Assembly (NCBI GenBank): GCA_035294265.1
Contig: DATGLK010000085.1
Location: forward strand, 1-64,000
Source of the DNA: Candidatus Binataceae bacterium
Lineage (GTDB): Bacteria; Desulfobacterota; Binatia; Binatales; Binataceae
Direction of reading: 5' to 3'
DNA: 64,000 bases
In this document: piece after piece, positions 8,180-16,621 of the stretch
Layout of the letters: every line of letters starts with the position of its first letter
How positions within the stretch are numbered: the first letter of the stretch is position 1
Translations under genes and position numbers: made by a program
Notes under the pieces: generated by a model
Database searches by the model: none
The model's input: the letters and a program-made list of their open reading frames with translations, nothing else
What the model was told of the DNA's origin: nothing

Positions 8180-9670
8180 ATGGAAGCTGTCCTGCGTGCG
8201 GTCGCGATCACCAAGCACTTTGGTCCCACCCTGGCCCTGCAAGGGGTGGACTTCGTCGCCGAACCGGGTGAGATCCACGCCCTGGTGGGCGAAAACGGCG
8301 CCGGCAAGAGCACCTTGATGAACCTGATCGCGGGCCGAATACGCCCTGATTCGGGTGAAATCACCTTGGCCGGTCAGACCCTGCGACCGGGATCGGCGAA
8401 AGCCGCCTTGGCCGCCGGAATCGCCCTGGTCCATCAAAGCCCACTGCTGTTCGAGCGCTTTACGGTGGCCGATAATCTGATTGCCGGCGCTTTATGGCGC
8501 GGCGGGCGCGCGGCCCGCGCAGCGGCAGCCGCCGCTGCGCGAATGGCCGCCGAGTTGGATTTCCAACTGCCCCTCGATAGCACCCTGATCGAAACTCTTT
8601 CAGTCGCCGCGCGGGTGCGGCTAGAGATCTTGCGCGCCCTGAGTCTCGATCCCAGGGTGCTGATCCTGGACGAGCCCACCGGCCTGTTGGGGCCGCACGA
8701 ACTGGCCGGATTTCTCGACTTGCTGCGCAAGCTGCGCGGCAGCGGTCGGATCGTGATCCTGATTACTCATAAGCTGCCCGAGGCGCTGGCGGTGGCCGAT
8801 CGAGTGACGGTCCTGCGCGCGGGGCAGGTGGTGATGCGTACTCGCCCGGCAGAGATCAGCGAGGCGCGCTTGGCCGCCGCGATGGTGGGCGAAATCGTGC
8901 CCGCGCAGCAGCCGTTGAATACCCCCGCGCCCACTCCTCCGCGGGAGATCTTGCGGCTGGAGGCGCTAAGCCTGGAGCTGGCCGGCCGCGCGTCCCTCAA
9001 GGGCGTCTCTGTGCGGCTCGATTCCGGTGAGATCCTCGGAGTGGCCGGAGTTGACGGCAACGGACAGCGCGAGTTTGTCGAAACCCTGGCCGGTTTGCAT
9101 CGTCCTACCGCCGGCCGCATCCTGCTGAACGGCCGCCCGCTGCCGGCCGGCGGCTGCGAGGAAATCGCCGTGCTGCCGCAAAACCGCGACCTGGACGGAC
9201 TCATCCTGGATTTTCCACTGTGGGAAAATCTACTCCTGGCCGCGGTGCTGCGCCGGCGCGCGCGCCGGCACGGCTTAATTGATCGCGGCTGGGTGATGGG
9301 ACTGTGCCAGGCCTTGATCGAACGCTTTCAGATCCGTGCGCCCGGGCCGCGGCTGACGGCCGGCGCGCTCTCCGGCGGTCATCGCCAGCGCCTGATGGTG
9401 GCGCGCGCGGTGGCCACCGCGCCCAAGGTCCTGGTCGCTCACGATTTGACCCGCGGCCTGGATGTCGCCGCGGCCGCCGCCGTTCATCGCGTAATCGGCG
9501 ATTTCGCCGCCCAAGGCGGGGCGGTCCTGCTCTTCTCCACGGACCTCGATGAGGTCCTCAATTGCTGCCATCGCGTGGCCGTACTGAGTCGCGGCGTCCT
9601 GACCGAAGTCGCCCCCCAGCAACGGCATCCCGAACGAATGGGCCTGCTGATGGCCGGAGCATCCGCCTGA
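8180..9670 (+). CDS. Nucleoside/sugar-type ABC transporter, double ATP-binding protein
   Basis: A 496-residue ATPase with two fused ABC domains, as in the CUT2 sugar and bacterial nucleoside (NupA/BMP-linked) importers. The first domain has Walker A GENGAGKS and Walker B VLILDEPTG. The second has a degenerate Walker A (GVDGNGQRE), a signature-like ALSGGHRQR, and AHDLTRGLDV where Walker B and D-loop are expected. Asymmetry with a weakened second site is typical of this class. The RBS GGGAG lies about 8 nt before the ATG. It is followed by two RbsC-like permease genes, giving ATPase-permease-permease, the BMP/nucleoside arrangement. No substrate-binding lipoprotein gene lies in the cluster. Confidence 0.9.
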   Translation: MEAVLRAVAITKHFGPTLALQGVDFVAEPGEIHALVGENGAGKSTLMNLIAGRIRPDSGEITLAGQTLRPGSAKAALAAGIALVHQSPLLFERFTVADNLIAGALWRGGRAARAAAAAAARMAAELDFQLPLDSTLIETLSVAARVRLEILRALSLDPRVLILDEPTGLLGPHELAGFLDLLRKLRGSGRIVILITHKLPEALAVADRVTVLRAGQVVMRTRPAEISEARLAAAMVGEIVPAQQPLNTPAPTPPREILRLEALSLELAGRASLKGVSVRLDSGEILGVAGVDGNGQREFVETLAGLHRPTAGRILLNGRPLPAGGCEEIAVLPQNRDLDGLILDFPLWENLLLAAVLRRRARRHGLIDRGWVMGLCQALIERFQIRAPGPRLTAGALSGGHRQRLMVARAVATAPKVLVAHDLTRGLDVAAAAAVHRVIGDFAAQGGAVLLFSTDLDEVLNCCHRVAVLSRGVLTEVAPQQRHPERMGLLMAGASA

Positions 9671-9690
9671 TTTACCGTAGTTGGATAGCT

Positions 9691-10740
9691 TTGCGCGGGC
9701 CGCTGGCGGCGATCGCGTTGGCCTTGCTCCTGGTGGGGCTGGCTTTGGCGGCGGTGGGGATCGCGCCGCTAGCGGTCTTCGCCGCCCTGCTGGAGGGCGC
9801 GGCCGGAAGCTGGCTGGCAGTCACCGACAGCCTGACCAAGGCGATGCCGCTGGTGTTCACCGGCCTGGCGGTCAGCGTCGCTTTTACCGGCGCGCTGTGG
9901 AATATCGGGGCCGATGGCCAGCTTCTGGTGGGCGCGATGGCCGCCTGCGCCCTGGGTCTGCATCTGCCTGGTTGGCCTCATCTGCTCGCGGTCACGGCGC
10001 TGCTGTTGGCCGGCGCGCTGGCCGGCGCCTTGTGGAGCGGCCTATGCGGAATGCTCAAAACCCGCTACCGGGTCAACGAAGTCATCAGCACCATCATGCT
10101 CAACTATGTCGCGATCCAGGCGGTCAGTTGGGCCGTGCATGGGCCGCTGATGGAGCCCTCGCGCGCGCTGCCCGTGAGCGCGCCAATCGCGCCGGCGGCG
10201 CAGCTTGACCTCTATTTTGCTCCCAGCCAGCTCAACTTTGGGCTGGTGCTGGCGCTGCTGATGGCGGTTGGCTGCGAGATCTGGCTGTATCGGACCGAAG
10301 CGGGTTTCAAGCTGCGGGCGGTGGGCAAAAACGCGCGCGCCGCGGCTTTTTATGGCTTGGGGGTGAACCGGGTCACCCTCGCCACGATGGCGCTGTCGGG
10401 CGCGCTGGCCGGCCTGGGCGGCGCGGTTCAAATATCGGCGATCAGCGGCCGCTTGTACGAAAATTTTTCGCCGGGGTGGGGCTACGAGGCTATCGCCGTA
10501 GCCTTAGTGGCTCGGCTCAATCCATTGGCGGTCGTATTGACCGCTGGTTTTTTCGGAGCTCTGGACAACGGTTCGCAATCGATCCAACGAGTGCTGGGAA
10601 TTTCCCCAGTGCTGGTCCAGGTGATCCAGGCGGTCGTTATCTTTCTCCTGCTTGCCTTTGACACCCCTGTTCTACGCCGCGCGCCCTCGAGCGCTCAAGC
10701 TTCTCAAACTTCCTCGGCCGAGCCCGCGGTCAATGCTTGA
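9691..10740 (+). CDS. Nucleoside-type ABC transporter permease (first subunit)
   Basis: A polytopic BPD_transp_2 (RbsC/LivH-type) permease with about eight to ten hydrophobic segments. The family pattern FTGALWNIGADGQLLVGA and the motif YRVNEVISTIMLNY are visible. The start is uncertain. The frame has no ATG or GTG near the ATPase stop, the TTG at 9691 is the first conventional initiation codon after it, and a CTG at 9667 sits 7 nt after a GGAG. The open frame also reaches a TTG at 9562 inside the ATPase gene, giving a hydrophilic N-terminus unlike the family. The end overlaps the second permease by 8 nt. Confidence 0.87.
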   Translation: MRGPLAAIALALLLVGLALAAVGIAPLAVFAALLEGAAGSWLAVTDSLTKAMPLVFTGLAVSVAFTGALWNIGADGQLLVGAMAACALGLHLPGWPHLLAVTALLLAGALAGALWSGLCGMLKTRYRVNEVISTIMLNYVAIQAVSWAVHGPLMEPSRALPVSAPIAPAAQLDLYFAPSQLNFGLVLALLMAVGCEIWLYRTEAGFKLRAVGKNARAAAFYGLGVNRVTLATMALSGALAGLGGAVQISAISGRLYENFSPGWGYEAIAVALVARLNPLAVVLTAGFFGALDNGSQSIQRVLGISPVLVQVIQAVVIFLLLAFDTPVLRRAPSSAQASQTSSAEPAVNA

Positions 10741-11638
10741 GGCGTTTGTCAGCTCGACCATCGCGATGGCCGCGCCCCTGCTCTTGGCCGCCCTAGGCGA
10801 GCTGGTGGTTGAGCAAAGCGGGGTCATCAATATCGGGATCGAGGGGATCATGCTGGCTTCCGCCTTCAGCGCGATGGCGGGAGGCTATTTTGGCCATAGC
10901 CTTCTGATCGGGCTGGTGGGCGCCATCGTAACCGGCCTGCTGATGTGCGCCCTGCTGGCGGTGCTGGTGGTCAATCTGGCGGTCAATCAGGTGGTCGCCG
11001 GTACCGCACTGGATCTGTTCGCGCTGGGTCTTACCGGCGTGCTTTATCGACGCGTCTTCAGCGCCACCGGAACCGCCTTCACCGTGGCTGGATTACCTCA
11101 TTTGGAGCTGGGGCCCTTAACACGCATGCCAATGCTGGGACCGGCGCTGTTCCATCACAACGCATTGGTGTATCTGGCCGCGGTGCTGGTCCCGCTCACC
11201 AGCCTAGCCCTCAATCGGACTCCCTTTGGATTGCGCTTGCGCGCGGCCGGCGAAAGGCCGCAGGCCGCCGATGCTCTAGGGATGAACGTGTATCGCCTAC
11301 GCTGGGAGGCGTTAATGATCTCGGGCGTCCTGACCGGACTGAGCGGCGCCTACCTCAGCCTGGGCTATGCCAATACCTTCGTGGAGGGGATGTCGGCCGG
11401 GCGCGGTTTCGTCGCCCTGGCGGTGGTAATCTTGGGCCAATGGACAGCGCCGGGCGTCGCCCTTGGGGCGCTTTTGTTTGGCGGTGCGATGGCCTTGCAA
11501 TTTACGCTGCAAGCCGCCGGTACTCATCTGCCCTATCAGCTCTTTCTCGCCCTGCCCTATCTGCTCACCCTAGTAGTGTTGACCCCGATGGGTGGCCATG
11601 GCCGGGCACCCAGCGCCCTGGGCGAGCCCTATCTGTAA
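10733..11638 (+). CDS. Nucleoside-type ABC transporter permease (second subunit)
   Basis: A 301-residue BPD_transp_2 permease partnering the preceding one. The start of the conserved domain reads LGELVVEQSGVINIGIEG, characteristic of the second permease in BMP/NupA-type nucleoside importers. The ATG at 10733 overlaps the upstream stop codon (ATGCTTGA), so translation is coupled; an open frame to 10652 is not needed. The two permeases and the double ATPase form the membrane part of a purine nucleoside or similar importer. The periplasmic binding lipoprotein must be encoded elsewhere or this importer borrows one. Confidence 0.9.
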   Translation: MLEAFVSSTIAMAAPLLLAALGELVVEQSGVINIGIEGIMLASAFSAMAGGYFGHSLLIGLVGAIVTGLLMCALLAVLVVNLAVNQVVAGTALDLFALGLTGVLYRRVFSATGTAFTVAGLPHLELGPLTRMPMLGPALFHHNALVYLAAVLVPLTSLALNRTPFGLRLRAAGERPQAADALGMNVYRLRWEALMISGVLTGLSGAYLSLGYANTFVEGMSAGRGFVALAVVILGQWTAPGVALGALLFGGAMALQFTLQAAGTHLPYQLFLALPYLLTLVVLTPMGGHGRAPSALGEPYL

Positions 11639-11717
11639 CGTGGCCTCCGAGGGCGTAAGCGCCAAGCTGGCAAATGACGGGTTGTGTTTCTGCGCTGGTG
11701 AGTTATCATCCGGCTGG

Positions 11718-11990
11718 ATGCCAGGAATGCTTACCCGGTCTGAAAGTTTTTCGCCCAGTTTCCCGGTCGCCTATTGCGCCTCGTGCACGCGCGAGGTTAT
11801 CGCTTGCGTGGTTCTGGTCGATGGACGGGAAGTTCGCCAATGTGCCCATTGCGATCGGCCGCTTCAGGATGATTTGCGCTGGGTCGGCGCCGAAGCGGTT
11901 GCGGATCTGGGCTATGAGATCAGGCCTGCGCCGCGGGGCGGCGGTTGCGGCTGTTCCAGCGGCGGATGCGCGACTTGTCCGCGCCAGTGA
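11718..11990 (+). CDS. Small cysteine-rich, zinc-ribbon-like protein of unknown function
   Basis: About 90 residues, with cysteines in pairs: CASC, then CAHC some 20 residues later, which could form a zinc ribbon. A glycine/cysteine-rich tail GGGCGCSSGGCATC offers a second possible metal site. The start is uncertain (ATG at 11718 or 11727; the frame is open back to 11592), and no clear RBS decides. It lies 79 nt after the permease operon and ends 4 nt before the convergent trmL gene. I do not recognise the family. Conserved paired cysteines in an otherwise ordinary reading frame support its being real, but with moderate confidence. Confidence 0.5.
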   Translation: MPGMLTRSESFSPSFPVAYCASCTREVIACVVLVDGREVRQCAHCDRPLQDDLRWVGAEAVADLGYEIRPAPRGGGCGCSSGGCATCPRQ

Positions 11991-11994
11991 AGCG

Positions 11995-12468
11995 TCAGCT
12001 TCGATCGAGCGCACCGAACTGGCGCAGCGCTTCGTAAACCACAATCGAAACGGCATTGGCCAAATTGAGGCTGCGCACGCCGGATTCGAAAATGGGGATC
12101 CGAAAGGCGGGGCCCAGCCCCGCTGAGAGCATCGCCGGCCCTAACCCTTTGGTCTCGCTGCCAAACAGCAGGTAATCGCCCGCGGTATAACCGGCGTGGA
12201 TATATGGCGTAGTGGCGCGGGCGGAAAACAGTTTCATTGGGGCACCGCGATGCGCTTCTAAAAACCGTGCCCAATCTTCATAGCTGCGCACATCGACCAA
12301 CGGCCAGTAATCCAACCCGGCGCGCCGCAGGTAGCGATCCTCCAGAGAAAAGCCTAGCGGGCCGACCAGGTGCAGGCGTACGCGGGTAGCCGCCGCCAGG
12401 CGCGCGATCGAGCCGGTGTTCTGGGGAATCTCGGGACGCACCAGCACTATGTTAAGAAGTGGCGTCAT
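11995..12468 (-). CDS. trmL: tRNA (cytidine/uridine-34-2'-O)-methyltransferase TrmL
   Basis: A SPOUT (SpoU) family 2'-O-methyltransferase of 157 residues, the usual TrmL length. It methylates the wobble nucleotide of tRNA-Leu isoacceptors using SAM. The knotted-fold motifs are visible: VRPEIPQNTGSIARLAAAT near the start, LFGSETKGLGP, and IPIFESGVRSLNLANAVSIVVYEALRQ at the C-terminus. Its ATG overlaps the stop of the upstream gene (ATGA), placing it last in a dtd - unknown - trmL operon devoted largely to tRNA quality. Confidence 0.93.
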   Translation of the reverse strand: MTPLLNIVLVRPEIPQNTGSIARLAAATRVRLHLVGPLGFSLEDRYLRRAGLDYWPLVDVRSYEDWARFLEAHRGAPMKLFSARATTPYIHAGYTAGDYLLFGSETKGLGPAMLSAGLGPAFRIPIFESGVRSLNLANAVSIVVYEALRQFGALDRS

Positions 12469-12944
12469 TCCGATGACGGGGCGGAAGCCGAGCGAATCGG
12501 ATAAGTCCGACCCTGCAGGCGGAGCGCGAAGCCACCCGTGCTCTGCTCGACAAACAGCGGGCTTAAATGGTAGTAGGCTGGACGCAAAAATAGCGCGCGA
12601 AATTCTCCCTGCTTGACGGCGCAGTAAAGCGCATTGTCCGTCCCCACCTCCAGCGAATCGTAGGCCAGTTCTTCCCGGCTACCGTCGTTGAGCGTGACCG
12701 TCACCTCGCCGCCGCCCGATATATCGACGGCGGTGACGACATAGGGTGTGTCTTCGACGGTCACCGCGGCCTGCTCGTCGCCGACCTGCAGCCGGTAGTT
12801 GCCGTCGGGTGTGCGCCGCAAACTGCGACTGAACAGCAGGGCGATGCGAGGATTGTCGATACGCTCCGCGTCGCTGTACCAGTAGCCATCGCGGCGAAAA
12901 GAGATCCGGCCCGATTCGACCGGGTAGAAGCCGGCCCGCCCCAC
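12465..12944 (-). CDS. DUF1285-like conserved hypothetical protein
   Basis: About 159 residues. The first part carries ISFRRDGYWYSDAERI and a following RTPDGNYRLQVGDEQAAVTVEDTPYVV pattern resembling the DUF1285 family, a small beta-rich protein of unknown function. The GTG at 12944 is chosen because GAGG lies 7 nt upstream; a TTG at 12950 overlapping the dtd stop (TTGA) is an alternative. The longer open frame running back through dtd is only a shadow. It sits between dtd and trmL with overlaps on both sides, so it is an operon member. The role is unknown; the family name is assigned from memory of the pattern. Confidence 0.7.
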   Translation of the reverse strand: MGRAGFYPVESGRISFRRDGYWYSDAERIDNPRIALLFSRSLRRTPDGNYRLQVGDEQAAVTVEDTPYVVTAVDISGGGEVTVTLNDGSREELAYDSLEVGTDNALYCAVKQGEFRALFLRPAYYHLSPLFVEQSTGGFALRLQGRTYPIRSASAPSSE

Positions 12945-12946
12945 GG

Positions 12947-13393
12947 TCAAGCCTCGTTGCTGTCCACAATCAGGGTGACTGGTCCGTCGTTGACTAGCTC
13001 GACCTCCATTTTTGCTCCAAAGTGACCGTGCGCAACTTCCAATCCGCGTTCGCGGCAGGCGGCGATGAACAGCTCGTAGAGCGAGCGTGCCTGTTCGGCG
13101 GGAGCAGCCTTGGAGAAGGAGGGGCGGCGGCCGCCGCGCGTATCGGCCAACAAGGTGAATTGCGAGACCACCAGCATCTGGCCGCCAGCGGCGACCAAAT
13201 CCAGGTTCATCTTGCCGTTTGGGTCGGGGAAAATGCGCAAGGCCGGCAGGCGCCGAGCCAGGGCGTGGCAATCGGCCTCCTGATCGCTGCTGGCCACCCC
13301 AAGCAAGACCAGCAGCCCTCGGCCGATGGCTCCCACCCCGCGCCCTTCCACGCTTACCCGAGCCCGTGTTACCCTTTGAACAACCGCTCGCAC
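12947..13393 (-). CDS. dtd: D-aminoacyl-tRNA deacylase
   Basis: A 148-residue DTD enzyme that hydrolyses D-aminoacyl-tRNAs (and Gly-tRNA-Ala), protecting translation. The signature catalytic motif SQFTLLADTRGGRRPSF is present. The second motif appears as NDGPVT where NxGPxT is typical, so it is intact. It initiates with GTG at 13393 (MRAVVQRVTRARV). It is first gene of the minus-strand dtd-DUF1285-like-trmL operon and diverges from lgt across a 93-nt gap. Identification is firm. Confidence 0.95.
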   Translation of the reverse strand: MRAVVQRVTRARVSVEGRGVGAIGRGLLVLLGVASSDQEADCHALARRLPALRIFPDPNGKMNLDLVAAGGQMLVVSQFTLLADTRGGRRPSFSKAAPAEQARSLYELFIAACRERGLEVAHGHFGAKMEVELVNDGPVTLIVDSNEA

Positions 13394-13486
13394 CGGACCG
13401 TCTTACTTATGATGTAGCAGCGCCGCACCGGCCAGTACACCCGTCTGGTGAGAGCGCCGGCCGCATATTATAGTAGGGGAAACGCT

Positions 13487-14353
13487 ATGCTGCCGGTTTT
13501 GTTTCGAATAGGACCGCTCACCGTCTACAGCTACGGCTTGATGATGGCTTTGGGCTTCATCGCCGCTGATCTGATCTGCACCAGCGAGTTCAAGCGCCGC
13601 GGCTTGAATCCCGACCAGGCCTCGATGCTGGTGTTGTGGGCGGCGCTGGGCGGGATTGCAGGCTCGCGCCTGTACGACGTGATCGATAATTGGCCCCAAT
13701 ATGCCACCCATCCCAGCACCATCATCTTTTCCGGTGCGGGTTTTGTGTGGTTTGGCGGCCTGATGGGTGGCATCGCGGTCAGCTTTCTGGTCGTGCGCCA
13801 TTATGGGATCAAATGGTTGGTCGCGGCCGACTCGCTGGCTCCGGGGATCGCGATCGGGCAGGCGCTGGGACGGGTGGGCTGCCTGCTGTCGGGCGACGGC
13901 GACTGGGGCATGGAATCCAAGCTGCCCTGGGCGATGTCCTACCCGCATGCGATCGTGGGTTGGACCGGACGTAGCGTGCTGGCGCTCAATCATGCCAATC
14001 AGCTGGTGGCGGCTCCGGGCTGTAACGATTATGGCTGCGCGCCCTGGGTCCGGGTCCATCCAGCGCCAATTTACGAGGCGCTGCTTTATACCGCGGTTTG
14101 CCTGTTCCTGTGGTCTATTCGCAAGCGTTCGCAACCGGACGGGCGGCTGTTTTATCTCTACCTTATCTTGGCTGGAGCCAGCCGCTTCATGGTGGAATTC
14201 ATTCGGGTCAATCCTCGGGTGTGGATGGGGCTATCCGAAGCGCAACTGATCGCGGCTCTGATGGTGATCGGCGGCTTGGTATTATACGCCTGGTCGTACA
14301 CCCAACAACCTGCGGCACTCCAGCGCGAGGCCGCCTGGGCATCGCAACCATGA
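13487..14353 (+). CDS. lgt: Prolipoprotein diacylglyceryl transferase
   Basis: Inner-membrane enzyme of 288 residues that transfers diacylglycerol to the lipobox cysteine of prolipoproteins. Family features are the opening LPVLFRIGPLTVYSYGLMMA, the HxxG-like region FVWFGGLMGG, and the signature GQALGRVGCLLSGDGDWG containing the essential Arg. The C-terminal part has HPAPIYEALLY and FMVEFIRVNPRVW. The start at 13487 has AGGGGA about 7 nt upstream. Its stop overlaps the next gene's ATG (ATGA). It is needed for the many lipoproteins predicted in this window. Confidence 0.95.
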   Translation: MLPVLFRIGPLTVYSYGLMMALGFIAADLICTSEFKRRGLNPDQASMLVLWAALGGIAGSRLYDVIDNWPQYATHPSTIIFSGAGFVWFGGLMGGIAVSFLVVRHYGIKWLVAADSLAPGIAIGQALGRVGCLLSGDGDWGMESKLPWAMSYPHAIVGWTGRSVLALNHANQLVAAPGCNDYGCAPWVRVHPAPIYEALLYTAVCLFLWSIRKRSQPDGRLFYLYLILAGASRFMVEFIRVNPRVWMGLSEAQLIAALMVIGGLVLYAWSYTQQPAALQREAAWASQP

Positions 14354-14937
14354 AGTACAAAATCCTATCGGTGGCCGGTTTGGTTCTAGTAGTTGCGGGG
14401 ATTGGCACCCTGGGCCTGCGCCTGTGGGCACGGCCGTCGGTGGCGGCACCACAGAGCTCCGATGTGATGGCCAGTACCACCGGCTCGGCGCCAGTTGCGG
14501 CGGGGGACTTGGCGGCGAATTTCCGCTTACAGAGCTTGAGTGGCAAAGAAGTCTCCCTCAAGAATTTGCGCGGCAAGGTGGTGTTCCTCAATGTCTGGGC
14601 GACTTGGTGCGGCCCCTGCCGCGATGAGCTGCCCTCGATGGAAAAACTTTACGAGGCCTTCAAGTCGCGCCCCGACTTTGTCATGCTAGCAGTCAGCGAA
14701 GACCGCGCCGGGCGTCCCGTGGTGATGCCGTTCGTCGAACAGAATAATCTGCATTTTGAAGTCCTGCTTGACCCCGACAACCAGATCGGCGACGCCTATA
14801 ACGTTACCGGCGTACCCGAGACCTTTATCATCGATCGCAATGGGCGGATCGTGGCTCATCACGTGGGCGGGTTCGACTGGTCGCGCGACGATATCCGCGA
14901 GGCGCTGGGCGAGCTGCTCAACAGCAAGGAGAGCTAG
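14350..14937 (+). CDS. TlpA-like membrane-anchored thioredoxin-fold protein
   Basis: A 195-residue periplasm-facing thiol-disulfide oxidoreductase. It has an N-terminal membrane anchor (VAGLVLVVAGIGTLGL), a Ser/Thr/Ala linker, and a TlpA/ResA-type redoxin domain with the active site WCGPC (C87, C90). The cis-Pro loop is TGVPETFII. A reductant role in cytochrome c maturation or periplasmic disulfide control is usual for the family, and the tandem cytochromes in this window would need such chemistry. The ATG at 14350 overlaps the lgt stop. The frame is open back to 14098 inside lgt, which I reject. Confidence 0.9.
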   Translation: MKYKILSVAGLVLVVAGIGTLGLRLWARPSVAAPQSSDVMASTTGSAPVAAGDLAANFRLQSLSGKEVSLKNLRGKVVFLNVWATWCGPCRDELPSMEKLYEAFKSRPDFVMLAVSEDRAGRPVVMPFVEQNNLHFEVLLDPDNQIGDAYNVTGVPETFIIDRNGRIVAHHVGGFDWSRDDIREALGELLNSKES

Positions 14938-14998
14938 CTTTGGCGCTTCGCCCAGAGCTGATTTTGTTCATCGCAGGTTAGTTATCGCAGGTTGTTTA

Positions 14999-16405
14999 AT
15001 GACCACCATAAAGAAAAACAAGTGGCTTATCACAGGGCTTCTGTGCGTGGTTGCGTGCGTGCTGATCGTCGGCCAACTTGCGGTCCGCCGCGCTCAAGCC
15101 TTACCCGACAGCTCCTACGACCAACTCGAGACCTTCGCCAACGTGCTGGCGATCGTACAGAAAAATTACGTCGAGCCAGTCTCTACCAAGGATCTGATCA
15201 ACGGCGCGATCACTGGGATGTTGGCTTCGCTCGACCCTCACAGCGCCTACCTGACCCCGGACCTCTATAAAGACCTGCAAATCGAAACCCGGGGCAGCTT
15301 CGGCGGCCTGGGGATCGAAATCACGATCAAAAATGGTGTCCTGACCGTGGTCTCGCCCATCGAGGACACTCCGGCATATCGGGCCGGGATCAAGCCCAAC
15401 GATGAGATCATCAAAATCAACAACGACTTTACCAAGGACATGACTCTGACCGACGCGGTCAAGGCGATGCGCGGGCCCAAGGGTAGTCCGATAAGCCTGA
15501 CCTTGCATCGCGACGGCGTGCCCGAACTGTTCACGGTCACGATGAAGCGCGACGTCATTCAGATAAAGTCGGTCAAGGCCCATCAGCTACCGGGCGGCTA
15601 TGAATATATCCATCTGACCACATTCCAGGAACATAGCGACGAAGACCTGGAAGCAGCGATGAGCAAGTACGAAAAGGAGCATCACGGCCAGATCAAGGGC
15701 CTGGTGCTGGACCTGCGCGACGACCCCGGTGGCTTGCTCAATCAAGCGGTGCGGATAGCGGATGATTTCCTGGACGGCGGCCTGATCGTCTATACGCAAG
15801 GCCGGCGACAGAGTCAGGAACAGAAATACATGTCGCACAAGAAGGACAATTTCGTGGACTACCCGATGGTCGTGCTGGTCAATGGCGGCAGCGCCAGTGC
15901 CAGCGAGATTGTCGCCGGCGCCCTGCAAGACCATCATCGTGCCGTGATCGTGGGGACTCAGACCTTCGGCAAGGGGTCCGTCCAGACCATTCTGCCGCTG
16001 GATGATCGCTCGGCGTTGCGGTTGACCACCGCTCGCTATTACACGCCCAACGGGCGCTCTATTCAGGCGGTCGGAATCACGCCCGATGTGGTGGTGGAGG
16101 AGCCGCGGTTGGCGAGCAATACGATGGAAGTGCCGGCGGGAACCGCAGACCAGGATGAAGAGATTCGCGAGAGCGATCTACCCCACCACTTCATCAACGG
16201 CCAAAAGAAGAGCCCGGCCACCAGTGGCTTGAGTCTGCCGCATAGCGGCCAAGTGGTCCCGGCCAAGCCGGAGAACCAGAGCAAGGCGGGTGCCAAAGGC
16301 AAACCGCAGGATGTGCAATTGCAGGCCGCCATCAACGTGCTGAAACACTGGAACACCTACAAGGCGCAACTTGCCAAGGAAGATAAGCTGGCGGCCAGCA
16401 ACTAG
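14999..16405 (+). CDS. ctpA: C-terminal processing protease (S41 family)
   Basis: A periplasmic carboxyl-terminal processing protease of 468 residues. An N-terminal signal anchor (about residues 9-26) is followed by a PDZ domain (GGLGIEITIKNGVLTVVSPIED) and the S41 catalytic domain. The Ser motif is NGGSASASE (about 296-303), and the general-base Lys is in TFGKGSVQT (about K325). The tail is Lys/Gln-rich. The start at 14999 follows CAGG and lies 61 nt after the tlpA-like gene, so lgt-tlpA-ctpA may be one transcript. It degrades or trims periplasmic and lipoprotein substrates. Identification is firm. Confidence 0.94.
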   Translation: MTTIKKNKWLITGLLCVVACVLIVGQLAVRRAQALPDSSYDQLETFANVLAIVQKNYVEPVSTKDLINGAITGMLASLDPHSAYLTPDLYKDLQIETRGSFGGLGIEITIKNGVLTVVSPIEDTPAYRAGIKPNDEIIKINNDFTKDMTLTDAVKAMRGPKGSPISLTLHRDGVPELFTVTMKRDVIQIKSVKAHQLPGGYEYIHLTTFQEHSDEDLEAAMSKYEKEHHGQIKGLVLDLRDDPGGLLNQAVRIADDFLDGGLIVYTQGRRQSQEQKYMSHKKDNFVDYPMVVLVNGGSASASEIVAGALQDHHRAVIVGTQTFGKGSVQTILPLDDRSALRLTTARYYTPNGRSIQAVGITPDVVVEEPRLASNTMEVPAGTADQDEEIRESDLPHHFINGQKKSPATSGLSLPHSGQVVPAKPENQSKAGAKGKPQDVQLQAAINVLKHWNTYKAQLAKEDKLAASN

Positions 16406-16621
16406 GCATCATTCCGCGGTAGCTGGAGCGCTCTCAACCACCCCCAGCCACTTGTCAGGGCTCTAGCCTGGTTTATCAGGTGCGGCTACCCTCGCTTGCC
16501 CGCGGACTCACAGTTGCGGGTTTCAAGGCTAGGCGGTCGGTCGCACCTAAGCTTCCCGTCATCCTCGGCGCACGGAAATGGCGAACCAGCTGGCCGTCAG
16601 GCCGCGCTTCGAGCGCCACGG

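Noticed and set aside
12945-13271. Long N-terminal extension of the DUF1285-like gene through dtd
   Set aside because: The region encodes dtd in another frame, and a GTG with good SD lies at 12944.
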